A stretch of DNA of 64,000 nt from Sistotremastrum niveocremeum HHB9708 (Eukaryota > Basidiomycota > Agaricomycetes > Sistotremastrales > Sistotremastraceae), in NCBI GenBank assembly GCA_001630475.1, contig KV419405.1, positions 421,396 to 485,395 of the forward strand, written 5' to 3'. How positions within the stretch are numbered: the stretch's first letter is position 1; each line of letters opens with the position of its first letter. The translations under genes and the position numbers were made by a program. The notes under the pieces were generated by a model. The model saw nothing but the letters and a program-made list of their open reading frames with translations, had not been told where the DNA came from and did no database searches. Shown one piece after another: positions 22,130 to 33,414 of this stretch.

Positions 22130-24273
22130 CTAGGGCCTCCAAGTGCCATTGGATCCCATCTCGCCTCGATACTGAGGCATCCCTTGACCCATCCCAGGCC
22201 AGTTCATGTTTCCAGACCCACCTGCTTCGTACTGGTTACCACGGCTCGACGACGCTTGGTATGGATTTGCGGGACCGTATCCATATCCAAACTGACCTCC
22301 ATGCATTATCATAGACCCGGAAGCGGATGCTGCTGGGTAGTACATGCCGTTTCCACCGGGAGCTTGTTGAGGGACAGTCGGTTGAAGGAGCTCTTGATTA
22401 AGCATGTCGAGGAGCGGATTCGCGTCCGATTGAGGGAATGAGTGATTATCCAGATCGATAGTGGTCTGCGAAGCTTGTTGAACTGAAGAAGGGAGTCTGA
22501 GCTCTGTGGGATTTGCAGTGGCATCTGGTGCGAGAGCCCCAGTTCTAATGTCGTCCTTGACTCGCAGTCCATTGATGAATCTAACCACACGTCAACCTCA
22601 GGAGCAGGGACCGTGATTCACAGACACTCACGTCCTCCAGTCATCTGGGCGCCCTTCGTATTCTTCGTGATTTGCAATGATGCGTTCTTCAAGGCCTTGG
22701 AAGAAAGCTTGGTGGCGTCCGGTTACAGTGTTGGCGACCTTCGTCTCTGATCCGTCTTCGTTGTCTTTATCGTCGCCAATTTCCCCTGTGCCGTCTCCTT
22801 CTTTTGCCGATTGTTTCTCCTTCTGAGCCTTGGCGGCGGCCAGGGCGGCAGCCTTCTGATGTTTGCCGCTGCCTTTAGGACGACCAGGAGGTTTCTTGTG
22901 GGCACCTTCTTTGTCGTTCTTGCTTTTCTTGGATTTGACCTCGACTTCTTGGATGATCACGTTTCCTGCAGTGTAATCCCGCTGTCGCATTCATGGGAGT
23001 GAGTGTATGTCAGTTGCAGCTGTGGAATAAGCTCACCATCTGTAATAGAACATCTGTGAATGCCTGAGGAATGACGGTGGCTCCGCGATCATCGTAGAAT
23101 TCGCGGTAAACTTGTCGCTCAAATTCTTCGTATTCGGTACGACTGGCCGCTCCGAGTTCAAGCTAACGTAATGAAAAGATGTGCTTAGAGTGTTGACGCG
23201 GAACCGAAAGAATGCTTACGACAATACGAGCACGTTCCTTGGCATCGGAGCCGATACTCTTCACGTTGCTCATGAGCTTTGTGCGACACGACTTGAATTG
23301 CATCGGGAGCTCAAGACGAAAGTCACCGGCATGTTCTATCACATATTCCTGTAACAACCTGATTTAATCACAGGGCCCCTAGATGTTTGATGTGACGCAC
23401 CGTAACGTCTTGCCAGAGTGCCTCCCCGAAGTGCAGTCGATCAGCGTCAAAGATTGATCGCTTGTAGAAGGCGAGTATGTCGGTCTGTGGACAGGGTCAG
23501 GCTGTACATTTATCAGGGAAAAGGCACGTACCCTTTGATCTTTGCTAAGCTTGAAGTTCTCACGATAAGCATCCACAAGACGCGTCTGCTGTTCTAGAAG
23601 CTCGTCAGTTTTGGCTGAGCATGCCGTAACCTTGTCGCCAATCTGGATCATATTCGCGAACATCATGGCAAAGAAGGTGGCCATGTTACTAGGCGTTTTC
23701 TCAAGGACCTGTGGCGCTGAGGTCAGTCTGGCACGGTGTCTGAGCGTCGTCATACCTTGAACACTGGGGCTAATGAACGTTGTTGGGAATCCGTCAGGTG
23801 ATATGCCTGAATGATGCCTGTCTGCATCGTATAGGTGATGCCCAGCGACTCAGGTGCCGGGGGCGGGGGCATTGGTGGAGGCATCTGATAGTGAGGCTGT
23901 GGCAGTCCTGCAGGGTTGTATGTATTGGGTGGATCAGGGTTCCGTCGATAGCGAGGGGAGGTCGGTTGTGGCATTGAGTGAGTATTTTCTTGTCGTAGCC
24001 TCTTACTCGCGCGTCCGCTGAGCTCTTCGTCCTCAGGCTCGTCATCACTGGTGCCCATGGAGAAGCTCAAACGCTTGTTGACGCGAAGATCAGTCTGTCA
24101 ACCGGCTTGGTGGAGCGCGTCAGGTTAGGACGAGTGCCACTCACCGATACCTCTGGGCTGCTCGATCGACCTGAAGGAGCTTCTGAGGACGCATACGGAC
24201 CATTGGAGGACACTTCAGACTGAGGTCGAGACATGGAAGTTGCGAGGGGAAAGATTGAAGATGGAGGTGGCAA
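22130..24273 (-). CDS. Transposon-borne accessory protein with AT-hook-like motif
   Basis: Multi-exon minus-strand gene inside the 7.9-kb element. The first exon (start 24273, or 24234 MSRPQSEV) is Ser/Pro-rich. The next contains RVNKRLSFSMGTSDDEPEDE, a KRLRQ basic patch and a proline-rich stretch. Then come a helical region (KTPSNMATFFAMMFANMIQ, ELLEQQTRLVDAYRENF), EEFERQVYREFYDDRGATVI, a lysine-rich segment with the AT-hook-like KPPGRPKGSGK, and a Gly/Tyr/Asn-rich C-terminus (YGYGPANPYQ) ending at 22130. It may be the DNA-binding accessory protein of the element; this is inferred from position and composition only. Confidence 0.65.
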
Positions 24274-24739
24274 GTGTTGTGTTTGAGTTCGGTTGTTCGA
24301 ACTCCGCGCGAGCTTTGTCTGTGTGTCACATTTGTGACCGCAAGCATATCATATCCTGTCTCAACGATTCCTTGTTCAATTTTGAGTACAACATGCTAAT
24401 GTATCTACACTTTTGGAATGCATTCAATGTCCATCCGAGCTTAAGGTGGTGCTTCATTCGCAAATTCTCGCGCAACGGCTTCACGAATGATTGAGACTAA
24501 ATTGGGTGCCTGCAGTGGACCCGTAAACTTATGGATCCATTTCGCATCTCTCATTTGCGCGGTATTGAGTAGCAGATCATTCTTACTGTTGTGGATTGTG
24601 ATTGGTATAGTCTGCTCAGTCTCCTCCCGTTCCTGGAGGACGTGTCGCTCCCCAGAGAGCTCACAAGCATTGCGAGCACAGTTATGTTGCACGTTGACCG
24701 CACATTCGAGGGAGTCGATTGGTAAGAGACGATACTGAG

Positions 24740-25279
24740 TAGAGTTCCAAGGTCCAGTCCACGTGACTGGTCGTATTGGGCAACCGGACCGAAGTCGCGA
24801 CTGGACTGCAGTTGCCAGTTGCCTGGNNNNNNNNNNNNNNNNNNNNNNNNNNNNNNNNNNNNNNNNNNNNNNNNNNNNNNNNNNNNNNNNNNNNNNNNNN
24901 NNNNNNNNNNNNNNNNNNNNNNNNNNNNNNNNNNNNNNNNNNNNNNNNNNNNNNNNNNNNNNNNNNNNNNNNNNNNNNNNNNNNNNNNNNNNNNNNNNNN
25001 NNNNNNNNNNNNNNNNNNNNNNNNNNNNNNNNNNNNNNNNNNNNNNNNNNNNNNNNNNNNNNNNNNNNNNNNNNNNNNNNNNNNNNNNNNNNNNNNNNNN
25101 NNNNNNNNNNNNNNNNNNNNNNNNNNNNNNNTGACTGGTCATTTGATGACTGGTTGCCGGACCGCAACTGCAGTTGCAGTTGCCAGTCACAGCAAATTTG
25201 GGATTTGGCAACCGGTCGCAGTTGCCAGTCACGGGGAATTTTGGAAAAAGTCCAGTCGTGACCGGACTTTGGAACTCTA
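24740..25279. mobile_element. hAT-like MITE with 8-bp target duplication (contains gap)
   Basis: Terminal inverted repeats TAGAGTTCCAAGGTCCAGT (left) and TAGAGTTCCAAAGTCCGGT (right, reversed) have two mismatches in 19. The flanking duplication ATACTGAG lies at 24732-24739 and 25280-25287. An 8-bp duplication with ends starting TAGAG fits the hAT superfamily. The visible interior is packed with CAGTTGCC, GACTGG and CCGGTCA words in both orientations. No coding capacity is visible, but the middle is unknown (N). Confidence 0.85.
24827..25131. other. Assembly gap (run of N)
   Basis: A 305-bp run of N inside the MITE. The word-rich sequence on both sides probably defeated assembly; the true length may differ. 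Confidence 0.95.
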
Positions 25280-28200
25280 ATACTGAGCGAGGGGTATGAT
25301 TTCTGGCATTCCATAGGGCAGGACGGTTTGACCTGTACGGACTTCTTCAACGAGCACATAATCTACGCCCGCGAAGTCTCGGGGATCAAAAATTAGCAAC
25401 TCGCATGCCTTGACCAGTTGCACCGGCATTTGGTCATGGATCTGAGCAATCAAGAAATGCCCCTTACTGAGTTCATCGCCGTTCTTCAGGGTCGCAGATG
25501 TGGCTTTTCGACATGCGGTGTAACCTGGAGGGGCCGCCTGCCCTCTGCGTGAGGCTAAGGTGCTTGCGTACGGCATGGCAGCGGTATGGGAACGACAATA
25601 ACCTACACTGTATGTGAGCAACGATTGAATAGCTCCGACTGCACTTCGTGGCCACTCACCTGTTGGTTTTTTACGAACTCGTGTGATCCCTAGTCGCTTG
25701 CGCACGATGGACTGCTCAGTCATGAGAATTCTGGGTCCTTCCCCGACTTGACAACGTTGAGAGATTTCACGTCCTTCTATATCAAGGCCTTTGTAGTTGA
25801 AGAAACCGCCAGACATCAAATGACGTATGCATGCAGCCTCGGCTGCCTGGATGCCTATATCACGAGAAGGGGCCTGTCTATTGGAGTGGATACTCCAGTC
25901 TCGTATGACCGCGTTGAACGATTCGAATCCCTCAGTGGCATACAATATTGGCGGACCAAATCGTTTAACATCGGCAGGAAGATGTTTCAGCATGTGAAAT
26001 TTTGGTTTGTTCATCCACCGCGGTGACCAATTGACAGACATTGCCAGAAAATGGTCAATACATTGATTCAGAGAGTTCTACAAGATCATTAGACTATTAG
26101 TAGATGCAAAGTATAATAGGCAAGGCTTATACGCACCAAATAGTCTGCCAAATTCTCAATTTCCGGCATGTACACCAAGGGCACAAGACGACCTAAAGCA
26201 CTCCAAGCAGCCAAGATGCTGGCTGGTAACATGTCGTACAACGCGAAGATGGCCACTTGGCTGATGAGCCTGAAATCGCGGCCAACCAAAGAGCCAGCAT
26301 ATTTTACCCAGGTGTCTCCTTGAATCGGTGAGACATCTGGGCCAAGACTTTCCACAGATATTGAAGACAAACGGTGACTGAGAACTGACTTCTTTGCGTC
26401 AGTCAGCCGGCTTATCGCATCCCGCCAAAAGTACTTCACAATTCCCAGAAGGATGATGTGCAGGACCTCACATGGCATGTCGTCTGTTGGGGACAAGCCT
26501 AACAAACGCCACACTGGACTGTACATCATCTCCTCCCGAGGCATCGATTGGAGCTCTCTTAGCATTGCCTGACGTGCTTCTTCACCGTCTAAATTTTTTG
26601 TAGCCTGATCAAGTCGCTGTATAAAATAATTGAGATGGGTGTCTTTGACACCCGAGTCTCGAATTGTGGTTTTGCGTTTTTTTTGAGTCTCCTTGCGCTT
26701 GGCCTGCTCTAATTGTACCCTCAATGCTGCCTTGGTGCCTGCTTTAGTTCTTCCCTCTCCGACCTGTTCAGCATATGTATCATCCTTGGCTGGCCTTGCT
26801 GCAAATGGAACTCACCTTACAAGCCCGTAGAACGCGTTTGGACATCAGCTCAGGTGTCTCTTTCCTACGTCTCCGCCGACGTCGACGGCTCCCTGGATTG
26901 GCGTTGTCATCCTCACTCACCCCATCTTCTGTTTCAGCTGCTTCGCTGTTATCGTCATTGTGGTTGGCACCGTCCGCAAGCTCTTCTGGACTGTCCTTGG
27001 CCCACACCTTGCACTTCCGACAGTAGCATTTCCCCCTCATTCCAATGTGACACCCCAACTCGCTTTGCATTGGATTGTCCCCTAAATCCGCAATACTGAT
27101 AGGGAACACAACAACATCTTCATCGAGTTCACAATCCCAGGCATCAATGCCGTCCCGAAAAGCGTCACTTTCCGCACAATTAGTATCAATTATGTCAAGG
27201 AGCCCTCTCATACTCACGCCATTTGTTCTGTGATCCCCTCCAACATCTCCAATGGTGGCGCACAATTGGATGTACAGAGAAAATGAGTGTTATATTGTTT
27301 CTGAGATTCAGAGCGCGGGAGACCAGCAGCAGTGAAGAGAAACGAGTTGTGTTCATTCCATTTCTTCGAACGGTTACCAGAAGTGTCGTCGCAGTAAAGC
27401 CAGATCATGAAACAGAATACGCGTTTCCCATTTGCACGTGTCCTCCATGGATTGATAGCCGGCTTGTTCCATCTCAGGGGTAATCCTTGGTTCGATGTTC
27501 GAGTTCCTAAGAAAACTAAGCCTTGGGAAGCAGCACCAAAATTCTTGACGACGTACCCCAAATGCGATCCACCCGTGGGATATCGCGTGGAGGTAGAGCC
27601 AAAAGTCTTTGCCCGTTCGCCACAAGCTCTGATTCACAGAAATGAACGGTGTGATCCTGCCTGATCGTCCACCCACGCTCTCCCCGAAGATCCTCAATTT
27701 CCATTATGTAGCCCTCTCCCCAAAAAAAAGGCTCGCCCTCCTTTCTATACCACTTGGTCGGCATGCACATTCGGTTTCCCGATAACATTGTCGGCTCCAT
27801 GACGTAGTAATCTTCTCGTTGTACGCGGATCATTGGTGTCAGATATTCTGCATCAAGATCATTGCGCCATTTCTGCCCATGCCATGCTTCAGAAATCCCT
27901 CCCCGTGTGTCCTCCGGATAGAAATGAAGCCACGGTCTAACTTTTGGATTTCCCATCTCCTGTACATGAGTGTCAAGCAAGTGGTCCGTCTCCTGGTCAA
28001 CTGTGATGACTCACCAATCTAATCAAGTCTGCGATGCTGTTCACATGATATGGATGGCCCAGGTCCCCCTTATACGCCAGAGTCCTCACTCCACAGACGG
28101 ATCGGATGTGTTTCTTTGAGTTCTTGACCTGATCCAGACTCGGTACGTCCTTAACTCCATTTGATTCCAATAACCAAATTAAGCCCTCTGTGTCGTCATC

Positions 28201-29656
28201 CGAGGTAACTGATCGTGGAAGGGATGTCAGTACATCCAGCGTACATGCCTGCTCAGTCAGGGTGAGACGCATTCTGCTAATTCAAAGAAGATAGCCCACC
28301 GCACGACTATCCCAAGGCCACCATTCCTTCAGAGTCTCTGGGAGCACTTCACCCCCTCTCCCTTGTCTGAGCGGTTGCGGTTGTTGGGGGCCTGACCAAT
28401 TCTTCAGCCATCTTCTTTGAACTTGGGAGGTTCTACGCACCATTTAAATCAATCCGTCCGTCCCTCTGCCCTTGTCTCTCAGCGTTCTCTCCAACCAGCT
28501 CATCAACTCCCGGTAAACCGTCATTTTCATTCACGTTGTTGTCATCGCCGAAACCCTGCTCCTCGTTCTCCTGTTCGTCTCGCAATCCAGCATCGGGACC
28601 TTGCCCTTGATTGTTGATGGCATTGGCAGGCTGTGGTTGGTGGAAAGGAGGTGGGAATCTTCGGACAGCAGTATCACGTCTGATTTGTTGTTGATTCACC
28701 GGTTGTGGATGCGCTTGTCCTAGCTGCTGTAGCATATCGGCGATGTTCGTCTCAGCTGAGGGCTGGCGGGATGCTTCTCGTCGAGTCAACGCCTCAACAC
28801 GAGATCTATGAAGGGCGGTGTCCTCATGAGTCGCAGCCAGAGCCTCTCTGTTGGTACTGAAGGTGCTGAGTACGTTGGTACAAATGTTACATTGCCAGCT
28901 CTTGGGATGTGTTGTGGAGATTGTCCAGTCTGTAACTTTGCTGTCAAGGTTGTTCAACTCTCGTGAATATAGCATGCCTTACGCGCCGGATTGTTGAGTC
29001 TTGATGCTGGCATTGTCGTGGTTCAGAGAGTCTCGGTGGTGAGCGACACTCAGGCAGCCTCAGTTCTGTGGCTGAGCTCGCTTAGATGAGACTTAGAGAT
29101 TTCGCGACGTGTCTCGGGCCTTGAGCTCTTAGAGCCGAGGGGAGCCCCGCTTTAGGAAATGCAATGACGCGTTGCCGCCAACTCCGACAATATTTTACAG
29201 TATTCGAGATAACTCGGCGGGATTGGGGTTTTCAATATTCGACACACATTTATTCAAAACATCCTTCGCGCTCAGGATTCTTTTTGAACCCTTGGTTCAC
29301 TGGCAGTGTAGTTCTTGGGGCAGTTCTTCAAGATAATACCATAATTATACGAACCCCGGTACTTGGTGAAACCTTAAAATTTACCTTTCTCGGACGCACC
29401 GAGGTTTCACCGCAATAACTTGAAGAACTGAACAAAACGGCCGTTCTTCACGTTAATTATTGTCGGAGTGTGAAAATCAATTCGCGGCAGCCTCGGCACT
29501 GCCTTGTATGGTATCGTGGAGCTGATATCCGTTCCTAACGCCGAAATTCGATGCAAATACGCGAACAAAGAACTGCGAGCCGCTCAATTCTTCGAGCAGT
29601 TCTCCGTTTATTAAACTCAAGAACTGAAAATTCAAGAACTAGAATTGAGTGGGCCT

Positions 29657-30239
29657 ATTATATTCTATAGAGCCCTTTAGAGGCTATTCCAGCATATATA
29701 TTCTCTAGTCTCATTTCATGGACATCGTACTCTCACTTTCATACACTTTTCATAATATATCTCTGCTCCCCACTCCCCCACTTCCTTCCTGATGAAACTA
29801 CTTACCGGTAACCTTTTTGGATATATCGTCCTGCCGTGTCTCGGTAGCCTTCGGCACCGGGATGCCGGGATCATCTGACTCTGAATCCTTCGCTCATGAT
29901 CATGCAGTATTCACTGGCGCATCCTCAACTTGAAATCGACCCAGAACGACACAGGAAGTGAATCGCTGCAAGGAAGCCTTGTTTTCCAGTCTGTACGAAA
30001 ACCCAGCAAACGCTGTCGTCTTTTCATATGAGTGCGAACGTCGTTCTCATATAGATGATCACGCTGCGGACCCTTTTGAAGTTGGGTCACTCGACTTCAA
30101 GGCTTCGATGAGAGTAACTGCACTGAGCCTCCATTGGCTCCTGCCTCGTGGAAAATTGATATCGGTCTAATGGGAGAGCGTGCCACAGCCTACTTCGCGG
30201 CCCGTCTGTTGAAACAGCGAACACGGCGTCGACGAGACA
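29657..30239. other. Intergenic stretch
   Basis: Right flank of the TIR element and upstream region of the membrane-protein gene; no gene seen. Confidence 0.4.
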
Positions 30240-31824
30240 ATGTCCAGATTCGCCTGCGGGCTGATTTTTCTGGTCGTCCTATCTCAGCTGGTCATTCAAT
30301 GCCTTGCACAAGCCTCAGAGAACTTTGCATGGGGATTTTCTCCTGTGAGTTATCGATATCATCATCCTCGTCGATTTTTACAGATGACCCTTTGGTAGCC
30401 TCAGATGGCTCAGCTCACAGAATGCGATGACTTCCCCGTTATGATCGTCTCTCATTCCGACGACTTTCAACCCCAACCTCCCTTCTACATAATGGCATAT
30501 GAAGTCAGCGGCATAGCAACTTGTCAAGAAATTGGAATGGACCCCGATAATCTTGTCTGGCAAGTCGATCATGCCACAGGTAGGGCTGGATGTAACCTAT
30601 TTGAAAGGTTGACATTCATTCATTTTTCCAGGATCACAACTTCTTTTGGAGATGGTGGATGCGAATGGCGTGTCTGGTGGTGTTGCACCCGCCCTGTATA
30701 CCATTCAAGGTACGTCCCTCAGTGTATGCAAGTTCGCGTACAATCTCATTTTTAGTGCAGACGGATCATCATCTTCATGCCATAGCAATGTTATCACATC
30801 TCCGGTGCAGATCAGCGCCGACGTCACTGCTATCAATTCATGCGATCCTTTGTTACTGTCCTTTGGAGGCGGCACCCTTCCGTATTCTGTTACTATTGTC
30901 ACGTCTCTAGGTGCTGCCATCACCAATCTGACGCTCGGAGATGAGGATAATGCATATAACTGGATAGACCGTGCAGATCCTGACGGCATCCTGATCGGTA
31001 TGTGTTATATTCGGCCGTTCTAACATTTTGCTGAACCGAACCTAGCGACCGTCCATGACGCGTAAGTCTCGTCGAATCTTGCCCGTAGTCCTACGATCTC
31101 AAGCTTTCTGGACGACAGAAACGGCCAGTATGCGGTGGGCACAGGTGTCATAGGTCTATCCGGTGTTACAGGAGCCACGTGCGGGAGCGACACCTCTTCT
31201 TCCGGCCAGTTAGCGAACATTTCTCCAGGAGCATCACTGCCCAATCCTGCCACGGCGTCGGCTCTTAGTCCACCCTCCTCATCCCCTCCCCCCGAGCAAA
31301 CGTCTGACACGGAAACTCCGACTCCGCCCTCGTCTACCTCGAATTTATCAACCTCTACCACGTCAAGTGCCACCAGTTCTGCGACCGCTGATTCTTCGAC
31401 CACTGATTCTTCGACAACCGATTCTTCGGCCGCTACTACTCCGACCACCACTTCTTCGAACACTACTTCTTCTACATCAATCCCTGCAACGCCACCCTCG
31501 CATACATCACTCCTCGCCTCGACCGCGTCTTCTCCTTCCGCGGTCTCGACCACGAGCAGTTCGTCCAAAAGTCACGCAGGCGCCATTGCCGGGGGTGTGA
31601 TTGCTGGTCTTGTCGCACTTCTTCTCCTGCTCTTCTACCTTTATCGTAGACGAGAAAGACGACGTGATGGTCCAGCCATGGTGGAGCTCGACATACCCAA
31701 TGACCAGCCCACGACTTTTTCTGTGTCTCCCCCTGCGAGACCTCTTTCCGGAAATTCCTCAGTCACGATAAGGGTGAATCCTGTACCTCATGGTGCTCCT
31801 CCCCCGGTGTACGGCAGAAAGTGA
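30240..31824 (+). CDS. Secreted mucin-like single-pass membrane protein
   Basis: Six exons (30240-30344, 30399-30579, 30632-30709, 30761-30997, a 16-nt exon 31046-31061, 31119-31824) join in frame into 440 residues. The N-terminal signal peptide reads MSRFACGLIFLVVLSQLVIQ. An ectodomain of about 200 residues follows with CDDFPVMIVS, NLTLGDEDNAYNWIDRAD and two or more Cys, then a stretch of about 100 residues nearly all Ser, Thr, Pro and Ala (likely O-mannosylated). The transmembrane helix GGVIAGLVALLLLLFYLYRR is followed by a basic stop-transfer RRRERRR and a short cytoplasmic tail. The layout matches wall-sensor-like proteins, but the ectodomain family is not recognised; ligand and role are unknown. 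Confidence 0.82.
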
Positions 31825-33414
31825 AGGTCGGCGGTATGACATTGACGAAGTTCGTGGCTAATAAGCCTCAGCTTCAGGATTTGTCCAATGCGTGTTTGTC
31901 TAGATGGCTGGGCCGATGACTTGAGCGTGGCTCTTTTCTCCGACGATGGCGCTATGCAACATCGAAGGTCGGAAGTGCACCAGCTTTCCACTTGAGCATG
32001 TACAAACGCCGAAGAAGTCCGAACTGTCATGACCCTATACAAGCGAAACCTCTCATTCGACCTGTTCTAGTTTGCTTGATCGACGAAAGTGATCTCAGCC
32101 GCCTGTCTCGCCCAGTTCTCTGACTGAAGCATTTTTTCGCCATTCAAGGTAGTGGTGCCTGACTCGTCAGAATAGCGCAACAACTGAACTCCTGTTCGAT
32201 CGAATGAGTGCACCGCCGATAGCTTTGGTTGCTATGACCATTTGACCCGAAAAATGGCATTTGTCTGCCCCATCGATACGGAGTGTGAATTGCCAGCGTT
32301 CAACGGCTCCTTATACTATGGTAGGCAGGTTCTGCAAATGTTTTGACCTTTCGGCTGATACTACCCTCTCAACGTCGAATTTTCTTTCGGAATTTTCTGG
32401 AGTAGACGTGAATGACTCTCAAGAATCGTTCTTGAATTTATGATATTTTTAGGATAGCAGTGTGGACTGGCGGAGGCGTGAGACTGAGGGGGTGTCGCGT
32501 GAACACAGTTCTGCAAAAAGTGTCACGCGTGACAAAATCGCGCGAGATAATCATCCTGCGCCAACCTCGCCGACAAGCGAGACGCGTTGGCGGAGTTTCA
32601 CGGCCAGTCCCTGTCACGCTTTCAAGGCCTGCCCACTTAGGAGACTTTTACGAGCTCAAATACCTTCACTCATGGGCTTCTAAATTACGATACAGATATC
32701 ATAGGCTCTCTCAGAAAGTTTGAAAGAAATCTGAGAACTTTTGATGTCAGAAAATGCGAATGACGCGCTTTGCAGAACTCCGATTCTCGTCCATCCGCGT
32801 ACTTATCACGGGTGGCCGCTTCAGTTCTGGTCCGATCGCTGCCAAACTTCGTATACATTTAGAATAGATATGTACCGTATCAAGAAAAAAATCGGACTAC
32901 AGTCAGCCCAAAATTCGGCCCGTTATGCCCACATTTGCAGAACTGGTTCCATTTGCACATTGCGCCTCCCATAGTAATCTCGATCCCTTCGGACCACGAT
33001 TGAAACGGAACAGGGTTGACTGTTAATAGAAAGCCCCTGCATCAGACGTCAGCCCAATCGTTACCTTGCTGATTCCCCAGTATCGCGAGGCTATGCATAT
33101 GCATGCACCTGATCCATACAATGAACCCTGAGAGTCCGTTCATTTCCCAGATGTTCTGCATCTGTCCACGAGTGATCCTATTCTGTATATTCGAGTCGCT
33201 CAAGATATCACGCCGTTGCTCGATCTCGCGCGGGGTTTCGCAACTTTCTACGTGATTTATTTCATTTGTCCCTGTCATACCCTCCCAGAGCGAGGTCTGA
33301 ACTCCGGCGGGGTTGCATGTATGCACCTCTGATAAAGATTTTTTGATCCTATAATATGCGCAGAATGTTACCCACTGCAGTGTGCCCCCGTCAATGACCT
33401 TCGAAAAGCTTGCA
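31825..33414. other. Intergenic stretch
   Basis: No gene I can support. A 141-codon frame antisense to the next gene's first exon (33467-33042) lacks recognisable features. Confidence 0.4.

Larger units (their letters stand above)
24441..29013 (-). pseudogene. Transposase-like gene of the TIR element, C-terminus cut by a MITE
   Basis: Starts at 29013 (MPASRLNNPA). Exon 2 has a zinc-finger-like C-x2-C..H-x6-H (WQCNICTNVL .. HEDTALH). Later exons carry WKVRT-type and YCDDTSGNRSKKWNEHNSF motifs, VVFPISIADLGDNPMQSE with a following Cys cluster (GKCYCRKCKVW), and the signature NKPKFHMLKHLP with ATEGFESFNAVIR. This is the pattern of a family repeated widely in agaricomycete genomes, which I take to be transposase. 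A 540-bp hAT-like element inserted after LAQY creates a stop at once. The displaced last part of about 100 codons (YRLLPIDSLECAV to NEAPP) continues in the same frame beyond it. An assembly gap lies inside the insertion. Confidence 0.75.
21744..29656 (-). mobile_element. 7.9-kb two-gene TIR DNA transposon
   Basis: Bounded by a 17-bp perfect terminal inverted repeat, AGGCCCACTCAATTCTA (21744-21760, and inverted at 29640-29656), with ATT on both outer sides (21741-21743, 29657-29659) as a likely 3-bp target duplication. It carries two minus-strand genes, a transposase-like one (29013-24441) and an AT-hook-like one (24273-22130). The subterminal regions are rich in short repeated words (GAATCC/GGATTC on the left, AGTTCTTC/GAAGAACT on the right), as in CACTA-type elements. 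A 3-bp duplication also fits CACTA, but the terminus is not a canonical CACTA. A hAT-like MITE is nested inside. Confidence 0.7.
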
